NCBI RefSeq assembly: GCF_018129025.1
Contig: NZ_JAAEDI010000015.1
Span: 105,363 to 169,362, forward strand
From: Neoroseomonas terrae
GTDB taxonomy: Bacteria; Pseudomonadota; Alphaproteobacteria; Acetobacterales; Acetobacteraceae
Reading direction: 5' to 3'
DNA: 64,000 nt
Numbering within the stretch: the first letter of the stretch is position 1; each line of letters begins with the position of its first letter. Shown here one piece after another: positions 8,090-15,593 of this stretch. The notes beneath the pieces are model-generated. The model was given only the letters and a program-made list of their open reading frames with translations. It did no database searches and had not been told where the DNA came from. The position numbers and the translations under genes are program-made.

Positions 8090-8312
8090 GAAGGGGCTTT
8101 GCCCCTCCAAACCAACCCAGCAAAGGCCGAAAGGCCTTTGCAAACCTCGACCTGGCGCCGGGCGCCGCTGGCAGACTGGACGGCGGAATCCGCCCTTGCG
8201 CACGATACGCGCTGGAGGCGGCGATGTTTCCAGGCACGCCCAGCGCCAGGAGATTGCGGTCCAGGTGCTCCAAGCACCTGGCGGGGTGGTTCGGAGGGGC
8301 AGCGCCCCTCCG
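8090..8312 (+). repeat. Interspersed intergenic repeat, copy 2 (subfamily A)
   Basis: Best-preserved copy. Left hairpin GAAGGGGCTTTGCCCCTCC (8090-8108), internal perfect stem-loop at 8120-8141 with arms GCAAAGGCC and GGCCTTTGC, conserved AACCTCGACCTGGCGC just after it, and right hairpin GGAGGGGCAGCGCCCCTCC within 8292-8312. Reverse-complement of this element matches copy 1, and the same orientation matches copy 4. It starts 30 bases after the flgN-like gene. The rest of the gap up to 8466 holds no gene I can support. Confidence 0.85.
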
Positions 8313-8466
8313 ACCTTAGGTCGCGCCACGCACCGCCGCGCGGCGAGGCGCGGAACCGGACGGGCAGCGCGATGTTTTTCACGCCACCCTGTCGATTCAG
8401 CCCGGCCTCGTTCGTCGTAGGGTCAGGGCGGCCGCTGGGGTCGTCTGCGGAGATGGAGACGGAACG

Positions 8467-8889
8467 ATGCGCGTGATGGTGCTGGTGAAGGCGACCGAGG
8501 ACAGCGAAGCGGGCGTGCCGCCGACGGTCGAACTGTTCGAAGCGATGAGCAAGTTCAATGATGAACTGGCCAAGGCCGGCGTCATGCTGGCCGGCGAGGG
8601 GCTGAAGCCGTCCTCCCAAGGCAAGCGCGTGGCCTTCGACGGGCCGGGCCGCAGCGTGATCGACGGGCCTTTCGCCGAGACGCGGGAGCTCGTCGCCGGC
8701 TTCTGGTTGTGGGAGGTGCGAGACATGGCCGAGGCCGTCGAGTGGGTGAAGCGCTGTCCCAACCCGATGTTCGGCCCGAGCGAGATCGAGATTCGGCCGG
8801 TCTATGAGGCCAGCGATTTCGGCGAGCTGATCGAGAAGGGCATGGCGGACCAGATGGAGCGCCTGCGCCGCCAGACCGGCGGGAACTGA
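8467..8889 (+). CDS. YciI/DGPF-domain protein
   Basis: A 140-residue YCII-related (DGPF) protein. The typical family motif appears as VIDGPFAETRELVAGFWLWEV, preceded by LAGEGLKPSSQGKRVAFDG and followed by AVEWVKRCPNP and IEIRPVYE. Function in the family is unknown; YciI-type folds are ferredoxin-like and dimeric. The gene sits three bases before an ECF42-type sigma factor, and DGPF-sigma pairs are a recurrent arrangement for that group, suggesting that the protein belongs to the sigma factor's regulatory circuit. The start ATG 8467 has GGAGATGGAGACGG upstream. Confidence 0.88.
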   Translation: MRVMVLVKATEDSEAGVPPTVELFEAMSKFNDELAKAGVMLAGEGLKPSSQGKRVAFDGPGRSVIDGPFAETRELVAGFWLWEVRDMAEAVEWVKRCPNPMFGPSEIEIRPVYEASDFGELIEKGMADQMERLRRQTGGN

Positions 8890-8892
8890 GCT

Positions 8893-10188
8893 GTGCCGCC
8901 GCCGGGGCAGGGGGCCGCGGCGGCGGCCGTCGAGGCGGTGTTCCGCATCGAGCGGGCGGCGCTGATCGGCGGCCTGCTGCGCCTGGTGCGGAATCTCGAT
9001 GTCGCCGAGGATCTGGCGCAAGATGCCATGGAAGCGGCGTTGGCGGATTGGCCCCGCGGCGGCGTGCCTGAGCGGCCGGGCGCTTGGCTGATGGCCACGG
9101 CCAAGCGCCGCGCCATCGACCGCTTCCGCCGCGACCGCATGCTCGGCCGCCGCCATGCCGAGATCGGGTGGGAAGGCGAGGTGGCGCAGGACGTCGCCGG
9201 CGCCATCGATGCCGCGTTGGATGACGGGATCGGCGACGAGGTGCTGACGCTGGTCTTCACCGCCTGCCATCCCATGCTGCCCCCGGAATCCCGCGCCGCG
9301 TTGACACTGCGCCTGATCGGCGGGCTGACGGTGCCGGAGATCGCCCGCGCCTTCCTGTCCAACGAGCCGACGATCGCGCAGCGCATCACCCGCGCGAAGC
9401 GCAGCATCGCCGAGGCGGGGCTGGTCTATGAGGTGCCGCGGGGTGCGGCGCTGGCGGCGCGTCTCGCCTCGGTGCTCGAGGTGCTCTACCTGATCTTCAA
9501 TGAGGGCTACGCCGCGACGGCGGGTGAGGCGCTGACGCGGCCGGACCTGTGTGCCGAGGCCTGCCGCCTCGGCCGCATCCTGGCTGCCGCCATGCCGGCG
9601 GAACCCGAGGTCCAAGGCCTCCTGGCTTTGATGGAGCTGCAGGCGTCGCGCCTCGCGGCGCGTAGCGGGACGGATGGCGCCCTCGTGCCCTTGCCCGCGC
9701 AGGATCGCCGCCGCTGGGACCGGACGCGCATACGGCTTGGCCTGGCCGCGTTGGCGCGGGCCGAGGCGTTGGGCGGTGCGGAAGGTCCTTATGCCTTGCA
9801 GGCTGCGCTCGCGGCCTGTCACGCGCGTGCGCGGACCGCCGACGCGACCGATTGGCCGCGCATCGCCGGGCTGTATGACCGGCTGCTGGCCGCGATGCCC
9901 TCGCCCGTGGTGGCGCTGAACCGCGCGATCGCCCACGGGATGGCGTTCGGCGCCGCGGCAGGGCTGCGGCTGCTAGCGGTGATCGAAGAGAAGGGGGCCT
10001 TGCGCGGCTATGCGCCATTGCCAGCGGCGATCGGCGATGCGCTGTTCCGGCTGGGGCGCCGAGGCGAGGCGAAAGTTGCCTTCGCCGCAGCGGCCGGGAT
10101 GACGCGCAACGAGCGGGAACGAGATTTCCTGTTGGGCCGCGCGGCGGATTGCGTAGCGCCGTCCGGGCGGGGGTGCGACGCCCCATGA
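8893..10188 (+). CDS. ECF42-type RNA polymerase sigma factor with C-terminal helical (DUF6596) domain
   Basis: A 431-residue extracytoplasmic-function sigma factor of the SigI-like ECF42 group. Region 2 is seen at about residues 18-90 (RIERAALIGGLLRLVRNLD, then the AEDLAQDAMEAAL and RPGAWLMATAKRRAIDRFRR blocks). Region 4 (LTLRLIGGLTVPEIARAF, then TIAQRITRAKRSI) lies at about 135-180. A long alanine-rich C-terminal domain (residues 200-431, ending RNERERDFLLGRAADC) has the TPR-like pattern that ECF42 proteins carry instead of an anti-sigma partner. Start is GTG 8893, almost touching the DGPF gene. No anti-sigma gene is adjacent, consistent with control through the C-terminal extension. Confidence 0.9.
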   Translation: MPPPGQGAAAAAVEAVFRIERAALIGGLLRLVRNLDVAEDLAQDAMEAALADWPRGGVPERPGAWLMATAKRRAIDRFRRDRMLGRRHAEIGWEGEVAQDVAGAIDAALDDGIGDEVLTLVFTACHPMLPPESRAALTLRLIGGLTVPEIARAFLSNEPTIAQRITRAKRSIAEAGLVYEVPRGAALAARLASVLEVLYLIFNEGYAATAGEALTRPDLCAEACRLGRILAAAMPAEPEVQGLLALMELQASRLAARSGTDGALVPLPAQDRRRWDRTRIRLGLAALARAEALGGAEGPYALQAALAACHARARTADATDWPRIAGLYDRLLAAMPSPVVALNRAIAHGMAFGAAAGLRLLAVIEEKGALRGYAPLPAAIGDALFRLGRRGEAKVAFAAAAGMTRNERERDFLLGRAADCVAPSGRGCDAP

Positions 10189-10343
10189 TGCCGACGCCTC
10201 ATGCCCGGAGCGATCCTGCGGCGTGAGGGATGGCCCTGCGGGTCGGCTCGTCGATCAGGCCAGTTGGGTCGGTTTTTGGTCGAAATCGTAATGAAAGGCC
10301 GGCCGGAAGCCGGGAAGGCTGGTATCGCCCGGTCCGGCGAGGT

Positions 10344-10400
10344 GAGGGCAGCCACGATTTTCCGCATGAATGGCGAATCGTACCGGCGGATCAGGATCAC
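10344..10400 (-). pseudogene. Possible remnant of glutathione S-transferase N terminus
   Basis: Reading leftward from ATG 10400, the first 19 codons give MILIRRYDSPFMRKIVAAL, very like the beta1-alpha1 start of bacterial glutathione S-transferases, where SPF(V/M)RK follows the first strand. After that the frame continues to 10008 with basic, low-complexity sequence that no longer resembles the family, and neither other minus frame restores it convincingly. It may be a decayed gene start left by deletion, or chance. The rest of the 10189-10530 gap shows nothing else I can support. Confidence 0.25.
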
Positions 10401-10530
10401 GGGATGGCTCCTTTCCGCGGGGCAGGGCGGCGGGCCGGCCCGTCCGGACCGTCATCGTCCAGCCATGCCTTGGAAAGACGGCCGTCCTGCGCTACAGACC
10501 GCGCCTCTCCGCCGCGCGGCGCCTCTGCGG

Positions 10531-10615
10531 GCGGGCGTGGTGGAACTGGCAGACACGCCGGATTTAGGTTCCGGTGGCGCAAGCCGTGGGGGTTCGAATC
10601 CCTTCGCCCGCACCA
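10531..10615 (+). tRNA. tRNA-Leu (anticodon TAG)
   Basis: Complete class II tRNA of 85 bases with encoded CCA. Acceptor arms GCGGGCG (10531-10537) and CGCCCGC (10605-10611), discriminator A, CCA 10613-10615; T-arm GGGGGTTCGAATCCCTT; anticodon stem CCGGA/TCCGG around loop TTTAGGT, giving anticodon TAG that reads CUA (and CUN by wobble). The long variable arm (GGCGCAAGCC) fits leucine. It is followed 51 bases later by the trigger factor gene. Confidence 0.97.
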
Positions 10616-10666
10616 ACAGGCGCCGCCGGTTGTCTCTAAGCCTTCGGATTGGATGGACGTCCCTCG

Positions 10667-12499
10667 ATGCAGGTCACCGAGCTCGCGAATGACGGGCTGA
10701 AGCGCGCCTACTCCGTCACCGTCTCCGCGGCGGATCTTGCCGCCTCGCGCGACAAGCGGCTCGCCGAGATCGCCAAGACCGCCACCATGCCGGGCTTCCG
10801 CCCGGGCAAGGTGCCGATGTCGGTGGTGAAGCAGCGCTACGGCTCCGCCGTGCTGGGGGAGGTGCTGGAGCAGTCCGTTTCCGACACCTCGCGCCAGGTG
10901 ATCACCGATCGCGGCCTGAAGCCCGCGATGCAGCCGAAGGTCGAGCTGACGAGCTTCAACGAGGGCGCCGACCTCGAATACCGCATGGATCTCGAGATCC
11001 TGCCGGATGTGCCGATGCCGGATTTCTCGGGCATCGAGCTGGAGCGCCTGAAGGCCGAGCCGGCCGAGGAGGCGATCGACAAGGCGCTTGCTTCCATCGC
11101 CGAGCGCAACGGCGAGCTGGCCGATGCCGAGCCGCGCGCCGCGACGAAGGGCGACATCCTGGTCAGCGACTTCACTGGCCGCCTGCCGGCCGACCTGCTG
11201 AAGAACGGCCCCGGCCTCGGCGCCGTGCCGGGCAAGCCGGGTTCCCTCCCGACCGGCTGGGCCGTCGAGACGGTTGGCCCGCTCGACCATGAGATCGCGG
11301 CGATCGGCAGCGAGGCCGGCCGCCCGTATTTCGACCTGAAGGTGACAGGCACGCCGACCGAGAAGGCGATCCTGCGCATCCGCTTCGCGCCGGTCGACGA
11401 GCTCCAGGTGAAGGGCGGCGACACGCTGACGCTGCTGACCGCGGTGCGCGTCGCGGACGGCGCCTTGCCGGCGGGTGCGGAGCCGAAGACCGGCTTCAAC
11501 GAGATCTCGGGCGACAAGGACATCCACCAGCGCGCCGCCGCGACCCTGGGCGCCGATGGCGATCGCATGACGCTGACGCTCGCCGAAGGTGATGCGCCTG
11601 TGCAGGCCTGGCCGAGCTTCGTCGTGACGCTGCCGGCCGGTGCAGTGGATTTCACGCTGCGCGTCGGCCCCGCCCGGGTCTTCGCCGGCAGCGAGGAACC
11701 CGAGGCGCGCGTCTTCCCGGGCGGCACCGCGACCGATCTGCCGATCGAGGTGGCCGGTACCGGCTTCATCCCCGGCTTCACCGAGCAGATGGACGGCATG
11801 GCGCCAGGCGAGACCCGCGAGATCGACGTGGTCTTCCCGGGCGACTATGGCTCGGCCCAGCTGGCCGGCAAGCATGCCCGCTTCTCGATCACCGCGAAGG
11901 CGCTCAAGACCCGCGTCGCGAAGCCGATCGATGACGAACTCGCGAAGGCCGTCGGCATGGCGGACCTCGCCGCGCTGAAGGATGCGATCCGTGGCTCGCT
12001 CCAGCGTGAGTACGACGCGCTGGCGCGGCTGAAGCTGAAGCGCGCGCTGCTCGACAGCCTGGCCGACAAGGCGTCCTTCCCGGTGCCGGAAGGCATGGTG
12101 GAGGCCGAGTTCGCGCAGATCTGGCAGCGCGTCGAGGCCGACCTGAAGGCGGGCCGCCTGGACGATGACGACAAGGGCAAGGACGAGGAGACGCTGAAGG
12201 CCGAGTACCGCGGCATCGCGGAGCGCCGCATCCGCCTCGGCCTGCTGCTGTCCGAGATCGGCCGCGCCAACAACGTGCAGGTCGGCCAGGACGAGATGGC
12301 CCGCGCCGTCCAGCAGGAAGCGATGCGCTACCCCGGCCAGGAGCAGCAGGTGCTGGAGTTCTTCCGCAAGAACCCGCAGGCCGCGGAGAACCTCCGCGCC
12401 CCGCTGTTCGAGGAGAAGGTCGTGGACTTCATGATCGAACTCGCGAAGGTCACCGAGCGCCAGGTGGCGCCGGAGGAGCTGACGACCGCCGCCGCCTGA
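10667..12499 (+). CDS. tig: Trigger factor with a ~170-residue domain inserted in the FKBP domain
   Basis: Ribosome-associated chaperone and prolyl isomerase, 610 residues instead of the usual 430-450. Ribosome-binding domain: residues 1-120 with signature GFRPGKVP (43-50). The FKBP domain begins as KGDILVSDFTGRL (161-173), is interrupted, and resumes at FPGGTATDLPIEV (350) and GFIPGFTEQMDGM (366-378). The C-terminal SurA-like arm domain runs from about 415 to 600 and is intact. Removing residues 174-345 leaves a canonical 438-residue protein. The insert (GPGLGAVPGKPGSLPTGW ... AVDFTLRVGPARVF) is predicted beta-rich and resembles beta-sandwich modules I associate with phage tail or virion proteins; that similarity is from memory. 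Start ATG 10667; no clpP/clpX follows. Confidence 0.95.
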   Translation: MQVTELANDGLKRAYSVTVSAADLAASRDKRLAEIAKTATMPGFRPGKVPMSVVKQRYGSAVLGEVLEQSVSDTSRQVITDRGLKPAMQPKVELTSFNEGADLEYRMDLEILPDVPMPDFSGIELERLKAEPAEEAIDKALASIAERNGELADAEPRAATKGDILVSDFTGRLPADLLKNGPGLGAVPGKPGSLPTGWAVETVGPLDHEIAAIGSEAGRPYFDLKVTGTPTEKAILRIRFAPVDELQVKGGDTLTLLTAVRVADGALPAGAEPKTGFNEISGDKDIHQRAAATLGADGDRMTLTLAEGDAPVQAWPSFVVTLPAGAVDFTLRVGPARVFAGSEEPEARVFPGGTATDLPIEVAGTGFIPGFTEQMDGMAPGETREIDVVFPGDYGSAQLAGKHARFSITAKALKTRVAKPIDDELAKAVGMADLAALKDAIRGSLQREYDALARLKLKRALLDSLADKASFPVPEGMVEAEFAQIWQRVEADLKAGRLDDDDKGKDEETLKAEYRGIAERRIRLGLLLSEIGRANNVQVGQDEMARAVQQEAMRYPGQEQQVLEFFRKNPQAAENLRAPLFEEKVVDFMIELAKVTERQVAPEELTTAAA

Positions 12500-12528
12500 C
12501 CGAGGCCGCGCATCGCAGGATTCGCCAA

Positions 12529-12557
12529 GGGGCAGCCGGCATCGGCTGCCCCTTTTT
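12529..12557 (+). terminator. Rho-independent terminator of tig
   Basis: GGGGCAGCCG (12529-12538), loop GCAT, CGGCTGCCCC (12543-12552) followed by TTTTT (12553-12557), 30 bases after the trigger factor stop. A perfect 10-bp stem with a U-tract; strong intrinsic terminator. It separates tig from the ABC transporter operon downstream. Confidence 0.93.
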
Positions 12558-12700
12558 CATGCAGCGCGGCTCCGTTTCATGCTCTCCATCCCGCCTGCGG
12601 AAGTAAATGCGCGGCTTCCATGTCGGCCTGCTTGCACCGCCGCCCGCGCCTCGCCTACATCGGAAGGCAGAACATGAGCGGTCGTCCGGGCCGCCGAAAT

Positions 12701-13489
12701 ATGGGGAGAACGTCGAGGGTGCCTGATGCCATCCTGGAGACGGCGGGACTGACGAAGGAGTTTCGCGGCTTCGTTGCCGTGAACGACGTCAACCTGTCGG
12801 TTCGCCGCGGCACGATCCACGGCCTGATCGGCCCGAACGGCGCCGGCAAGACCACCTGCTTCAACCTGCTGACCAAGTTCCTCCCGCCCACCCGCGGCAC
12901 CATCCACTACGATGGGCGTGACATCACCGGCATGAAGCCGGCCGAGGTCGCGCGGCTCGGCCTCGTGCGCTCGTTCCAGATCTCCGCGGTTTTCCCGCAT
13001 CTCTCGGTGCTGGAGAACGTCCGTGTCGCGCTCCAGCGCAGCCGGGGTGGGTCCTTCGACTTCTGGCGGTCGGACGCGCTGCTGCGCCGCTATGACGACC
13101 GGGCGCGCGCGCTGCTCGAGGATGTGGGCCTGTCGGGCTATGCGGAACTGACGGCCGGCGAACTCCCCTACGGCCGCAAGCGTGCTCTCGAGATCGCTAC
13201 GACCCTCGCCCTCGATCCCGTGATGATGCTGCTGGACGAGCCGACCGCGGGCATGACGCATGACGACGTCGGCCGCATCGTCGCGCTGATCCGCCGCGTT
13301 TCGGCCGGCCGTACCGTGCTGCTGGTCGAGCACAACCTCACCGTCGTCTCCGGCCTGTGCGACACGATCACGGTGCTGGCGCGCGGGCGCGTGCTGGCGG
13401 AAGGCGACTACGCCACTGTCGCCCGCAACCCGGAGGTCGTCGCCGCCTATCTCGGCACCGAAGCGCCCACGGAGGCCGCCCATGGCTGA
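12701..13489 (+). CDS. livG: Branched-chain amino-acid type ABC transporter ATPase (LivG-like)
   Basis: A cytoplasmic ATPase subunit of the LivG family, about 262 residues. Walker A GPNGAGKTT, the switch block RSFQISAVFPHLSVLENVRV, signature region LPYGRKRALEIA (the LivG-type variant of LSGGQ), Walker B MMLLDEPTAGM and the switch His in LLVEHNLTVV. The start is uncertain: ATG 12701 is used here; GTG 12719 (giving VPDAILETAGLTKEF) fits family N termini better, and ATG 12674 has the best ribosome site (GGAAGG). It overlaps livF by eight bases. It is the first gene of a nine-gene transporter operon. Confidence 0.93.
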   Translation: MGRTSRVPDAILETAGLTKEFRGFVAVNDVNLSVRRGTIHGLIGPNGAGKTTCFNLLTKFLPPTRGTIHYDGRDITGMKPAEVARLGLVRSFQISAVFPHLSVLENVRVALQRSRGGSFDFWRSDALLRRYDDRARALLEDVGLSGYAELTAGELPYGRKRALEIATTLALDPVMMLLDEPTAGMTHDDVGRIVALIRRVSAGRTVLLVEHNLTVVSGLCDTITVLARGRVLAEGDYATVARNPEVVAAYLGTEAPTEAAHG

Positions 13490-14225
13490 CGCCCTCGCCG
13501 AACGGCTGCGCCCCGTGCAGGACGGCACGCCCCTGATGGCGGTACGCCGGCTCGAAGCCTGGTATGGCGAAAGCCACGTCCTGCATGGGGTCGACATCGA
13601 CATCCGTGAAGGTGAGGTGGTCACGCTGCTCGGCCGCAATGGCGCGGGCAAGACGTCCACGCTGCGGGCCATCATGGGGCTGGTCCCGAGACGCAGCGGT
13701 TCGGTCCAGTATGCGGGGCGGGAACTGATCGGCGCGCGGTCGGATGTGATCGCCCGCACCGGCGTCGCCTATTGCCCGGAGGAGCGCGGCATCTTCGCCT
13801 CGCTCGACGTGACGGAGAACCTGATGCTGCCACCGGTCGTGCGGCCGGGCGGCCTGCCGGTGGACGAGATCTACGCGCTGTTCCCGAACCTCAAGGAGCG
13901 CGCCCGCAGCCAGGGCACGAAGCTGTCGGGGGGCGAGCAGCAGATGCTCGCCATCGCCCGCATTCTGCGCACCGGGGCGAAGCTGCTGCTGCTCGACGAA
14001 CCCTCCGAGGGCCTCGCGCCCGTCATCGTCCAGCAGATCGGCCGCACGATCCGTGAGCTGAAGAGCCGCGGCTTCACCGTGCTGCTGGTGGAGCAGAACA
14101 CCCGCTTCGCGCAGACCGTTGCCGACCGGCACTACGTCATGGAGCACGGCAAGGTCGTGGACATGGTCCGCAACGAGGAGCTCGCCGGCTCGATGGGCCG
14201 CCTTCAGCAGTATCTCGGCGTCTGA
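13482..14225 (+). CDS. livF: Branched-chain amino-acid type ABC transporter ATPase (LivF-like)
   Basis: Second ATPase subunit, 247 residues, LivF family. Walker A GRNGAGKTST, the LivF-typical YCPEERGIFASLDVTENL, ABC signature LSGGEQQMLAIAR, Walker B LLLLDEPSEGLAP and VLLVEQNTRFA. Pairs with the LivG-like subunit to power uptake through the permeases encoded at 20716 and 21616. Overlaps the upstream gene by eight bases; 61 bases separate it from the first of the five binding-protein genes. Confidence 0.95.
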   Translation: MADALAERLRPVQDGTPLMAVRRLEAWYGESHVLHGVDIDIREGEVVTLLGRNGAGKTSTLRAIMGLVPRRSGSVQYAGRELIGARSDVIARTGVAYCPEERGIFASLDVTENLMLPPVVRPGGLPVDEIYALFPNLKERARSQGTKLSGGEQQMLAIARILRTGAKLLLLDEPSEGLAPVIVQQIGRTIRELKSRGFTVLLVEQNTRFAQTVADRHYVMEHGKVVDMVRNEELAGSMGRLQQYLGV

Positions 14226-14286
14226 CGCCGCACCGTGACAGGCGGCGCGGATGCAGGCGCCGCTGGCTATCGAAGGAGATGCGTTC

Positions 14287-15528
14287 ATGACCGGACTTTC
14301 CCGCCGCGGAGTTCTCGCCGCCGGTGCCGCCGCCGCCTCCTGGGGGGCGCTGCCGGTTTCCCGCGCCCGCGCGCAGGCCGCCAACACCATCAAGATCGGC
14401 GTGCTGAACGACCAGTCAGGGCTTTACCGGGACCTGTCCGGGCCGGGCTCGACCGCCTGCGTTCGCCAGGCGGTGCAGGAACTGGGCGATCTCGGCTTCA
14501 CGGTCGAGGTGCTGCAGGCCGATCACCAGAACAAGCCCGACGTCGGCTCGACCATCGCCCGCCAATGGATCGACCGTGACGGCGTGGACGTCATCATGGA
14601 CGTCCCGACTTCCTCGGTCGCCCTCGCAGTGAACCAGGTGGTCAAGGAGAAGAACAAGATCATGCTGAACTCGGGCGCCGCGGCGTCCGACCTGACGGGT
14701 TCGGCCTGCACGCCCAACACCATCCACTGGACCTACGACACCTACATGCTGGCCCGTGGCACGGGTGGGGCGATGGTGCGCGCGGGCGGCGACACCTGGT
14801 TCTTCATCACCGCCGACTACGCCTTCGGCCACGCGCTGGAACGCGACACGGCGGAATTCGTGCGCTCGGCCGGCGGGCGCGTGCTCGGCCAGGTACGCAC
14901 GCCTTTCCCCGGGACGACCGACTTCTCCTCCTTCCTCGTGCAGGCGCAGGCATCCCGCGCGAAGGTGATCGGGCTGGCGAATGCCGGCGGCGACACGATC
15001 AACTCGATCAAGCAGGCGGCGGAATTCGGCATCACCCGCCGTGGCGTGAAGCTCGCCGGGCTGCTCGTGTTCATCACCGACGTGCATGCGCTCGGCCTGC
15101 AGACGGCGCAGGGGCTGGTGCTGACCGAGACCTTCTACTGGGACCTCAACGACCGCACCCGGGCGCTGACCACGCGCGTGCGGCCGAACATGCCGAACAA
15201 CGCACCGCCGTCGATGGTGCAGGCGGGCTGCTACTCCGCCGCGCTGCACTACCTGAAGACGGTGAAGGAGATGGGCGTCGCGGCGGCCAAGGCCGATGGC
15301 GCGGCGACCGTGGCGCGCATGAAGGCGATGCCGACCGAGGATGATGCCTTCGGTGCCGGCTCGATCCGCGCCGATGGTCGCAAGATCCACCCCGCCTACC
15401 TGTTCGAGGTGAAGAAGCCCGACGAAGGGCGCGGCGCCTGGGATTACTACAAGCTGCTGCAGACCGTGCCGGCCGATGAGGCCTTCCGGCCGCTCGCCGC
15501 CGGCGGCTGCTCGCTGGTCCGCAGCTGA
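14287..15528 (+). CDS. ABC transporter periplasmic binding protein 1 of 5
   Basis: A 413-residue type I periplasmic binding protein (LivJ-like, Peripla_BP_6 class). The N terminus SRRGVLAAGAAAASWGAL...RARAQA is a twin-arginine (Tat) signal with AxA cleavage site. Family blocks: IKIGVLNDQSGLYRD, DHQNKPDVGSTIARQW, DTYMLARGTGGAMVRAGGD, DYAFGHALERD, FPGTTDFSSFLVQAQASRAK, and the C-terminal GGCSLVRS shared by all five paralogues. ATG 14287 follows GAAGGAG. The ligand is unknown; the transporter type suggests amino acids, amides or short organic acids. First of five tandem paralogues between the ATPase and permease genes. Confidence 0.93.
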   Translation: MTGLSRRGVLAAGAAAASWGALPVSRARAQAANTIKIGVLNDQSGLYRDLSGPGSTACVRQAVQELGDLGFTVEVLQADHQNKPDVGSTIARQWIDRDGVDVIMDVPTSSVALAVNQVVKEKNKIMLNSGAAASDLTGSACTPNTIHWTYDTYMLARGTGGAMVRAGGDTWFFITADYAFGHALERDTAEFVRSAGGRVLGQVRTPFPGTTDFSSFLVQAQASRAKVIGLANAGGDTINSIKQAAEFGITRRGVKLAGLLVFITDVHALGLQTAQGLVLTETFYWDLNDRTRALTTRVRPNMPNNAPPSMVQAGCYSAALHYLKTVKEMGVAAAKADGAATVARMKAMPTEDDAFGAGSIRADGRKIHPAYLFEVKKPDEGRGAWDYYKLLQTVPADEAFRPLAAGGCSLVRS

Positions 15529-15593
15529 CCGATGCGGGGCGAGGCGGGATCCAACCTGCCCGCCCCATGCGTGCCGTCAACAGGGAGAGACGA

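Noticed and set aside
8090..8312. CRISPR-like reading of the hairpin repeats
   Set aside because: Only single, widely spaced copies of about 200 bases with internal palindromes; no regular short repeats or spacers.
7942..9936. Minus-strand ORF of 664 codons
   Set aside because: Spans a repeat, the DGPF gene and most of the sigma factor on the opposite strand; no protein features.
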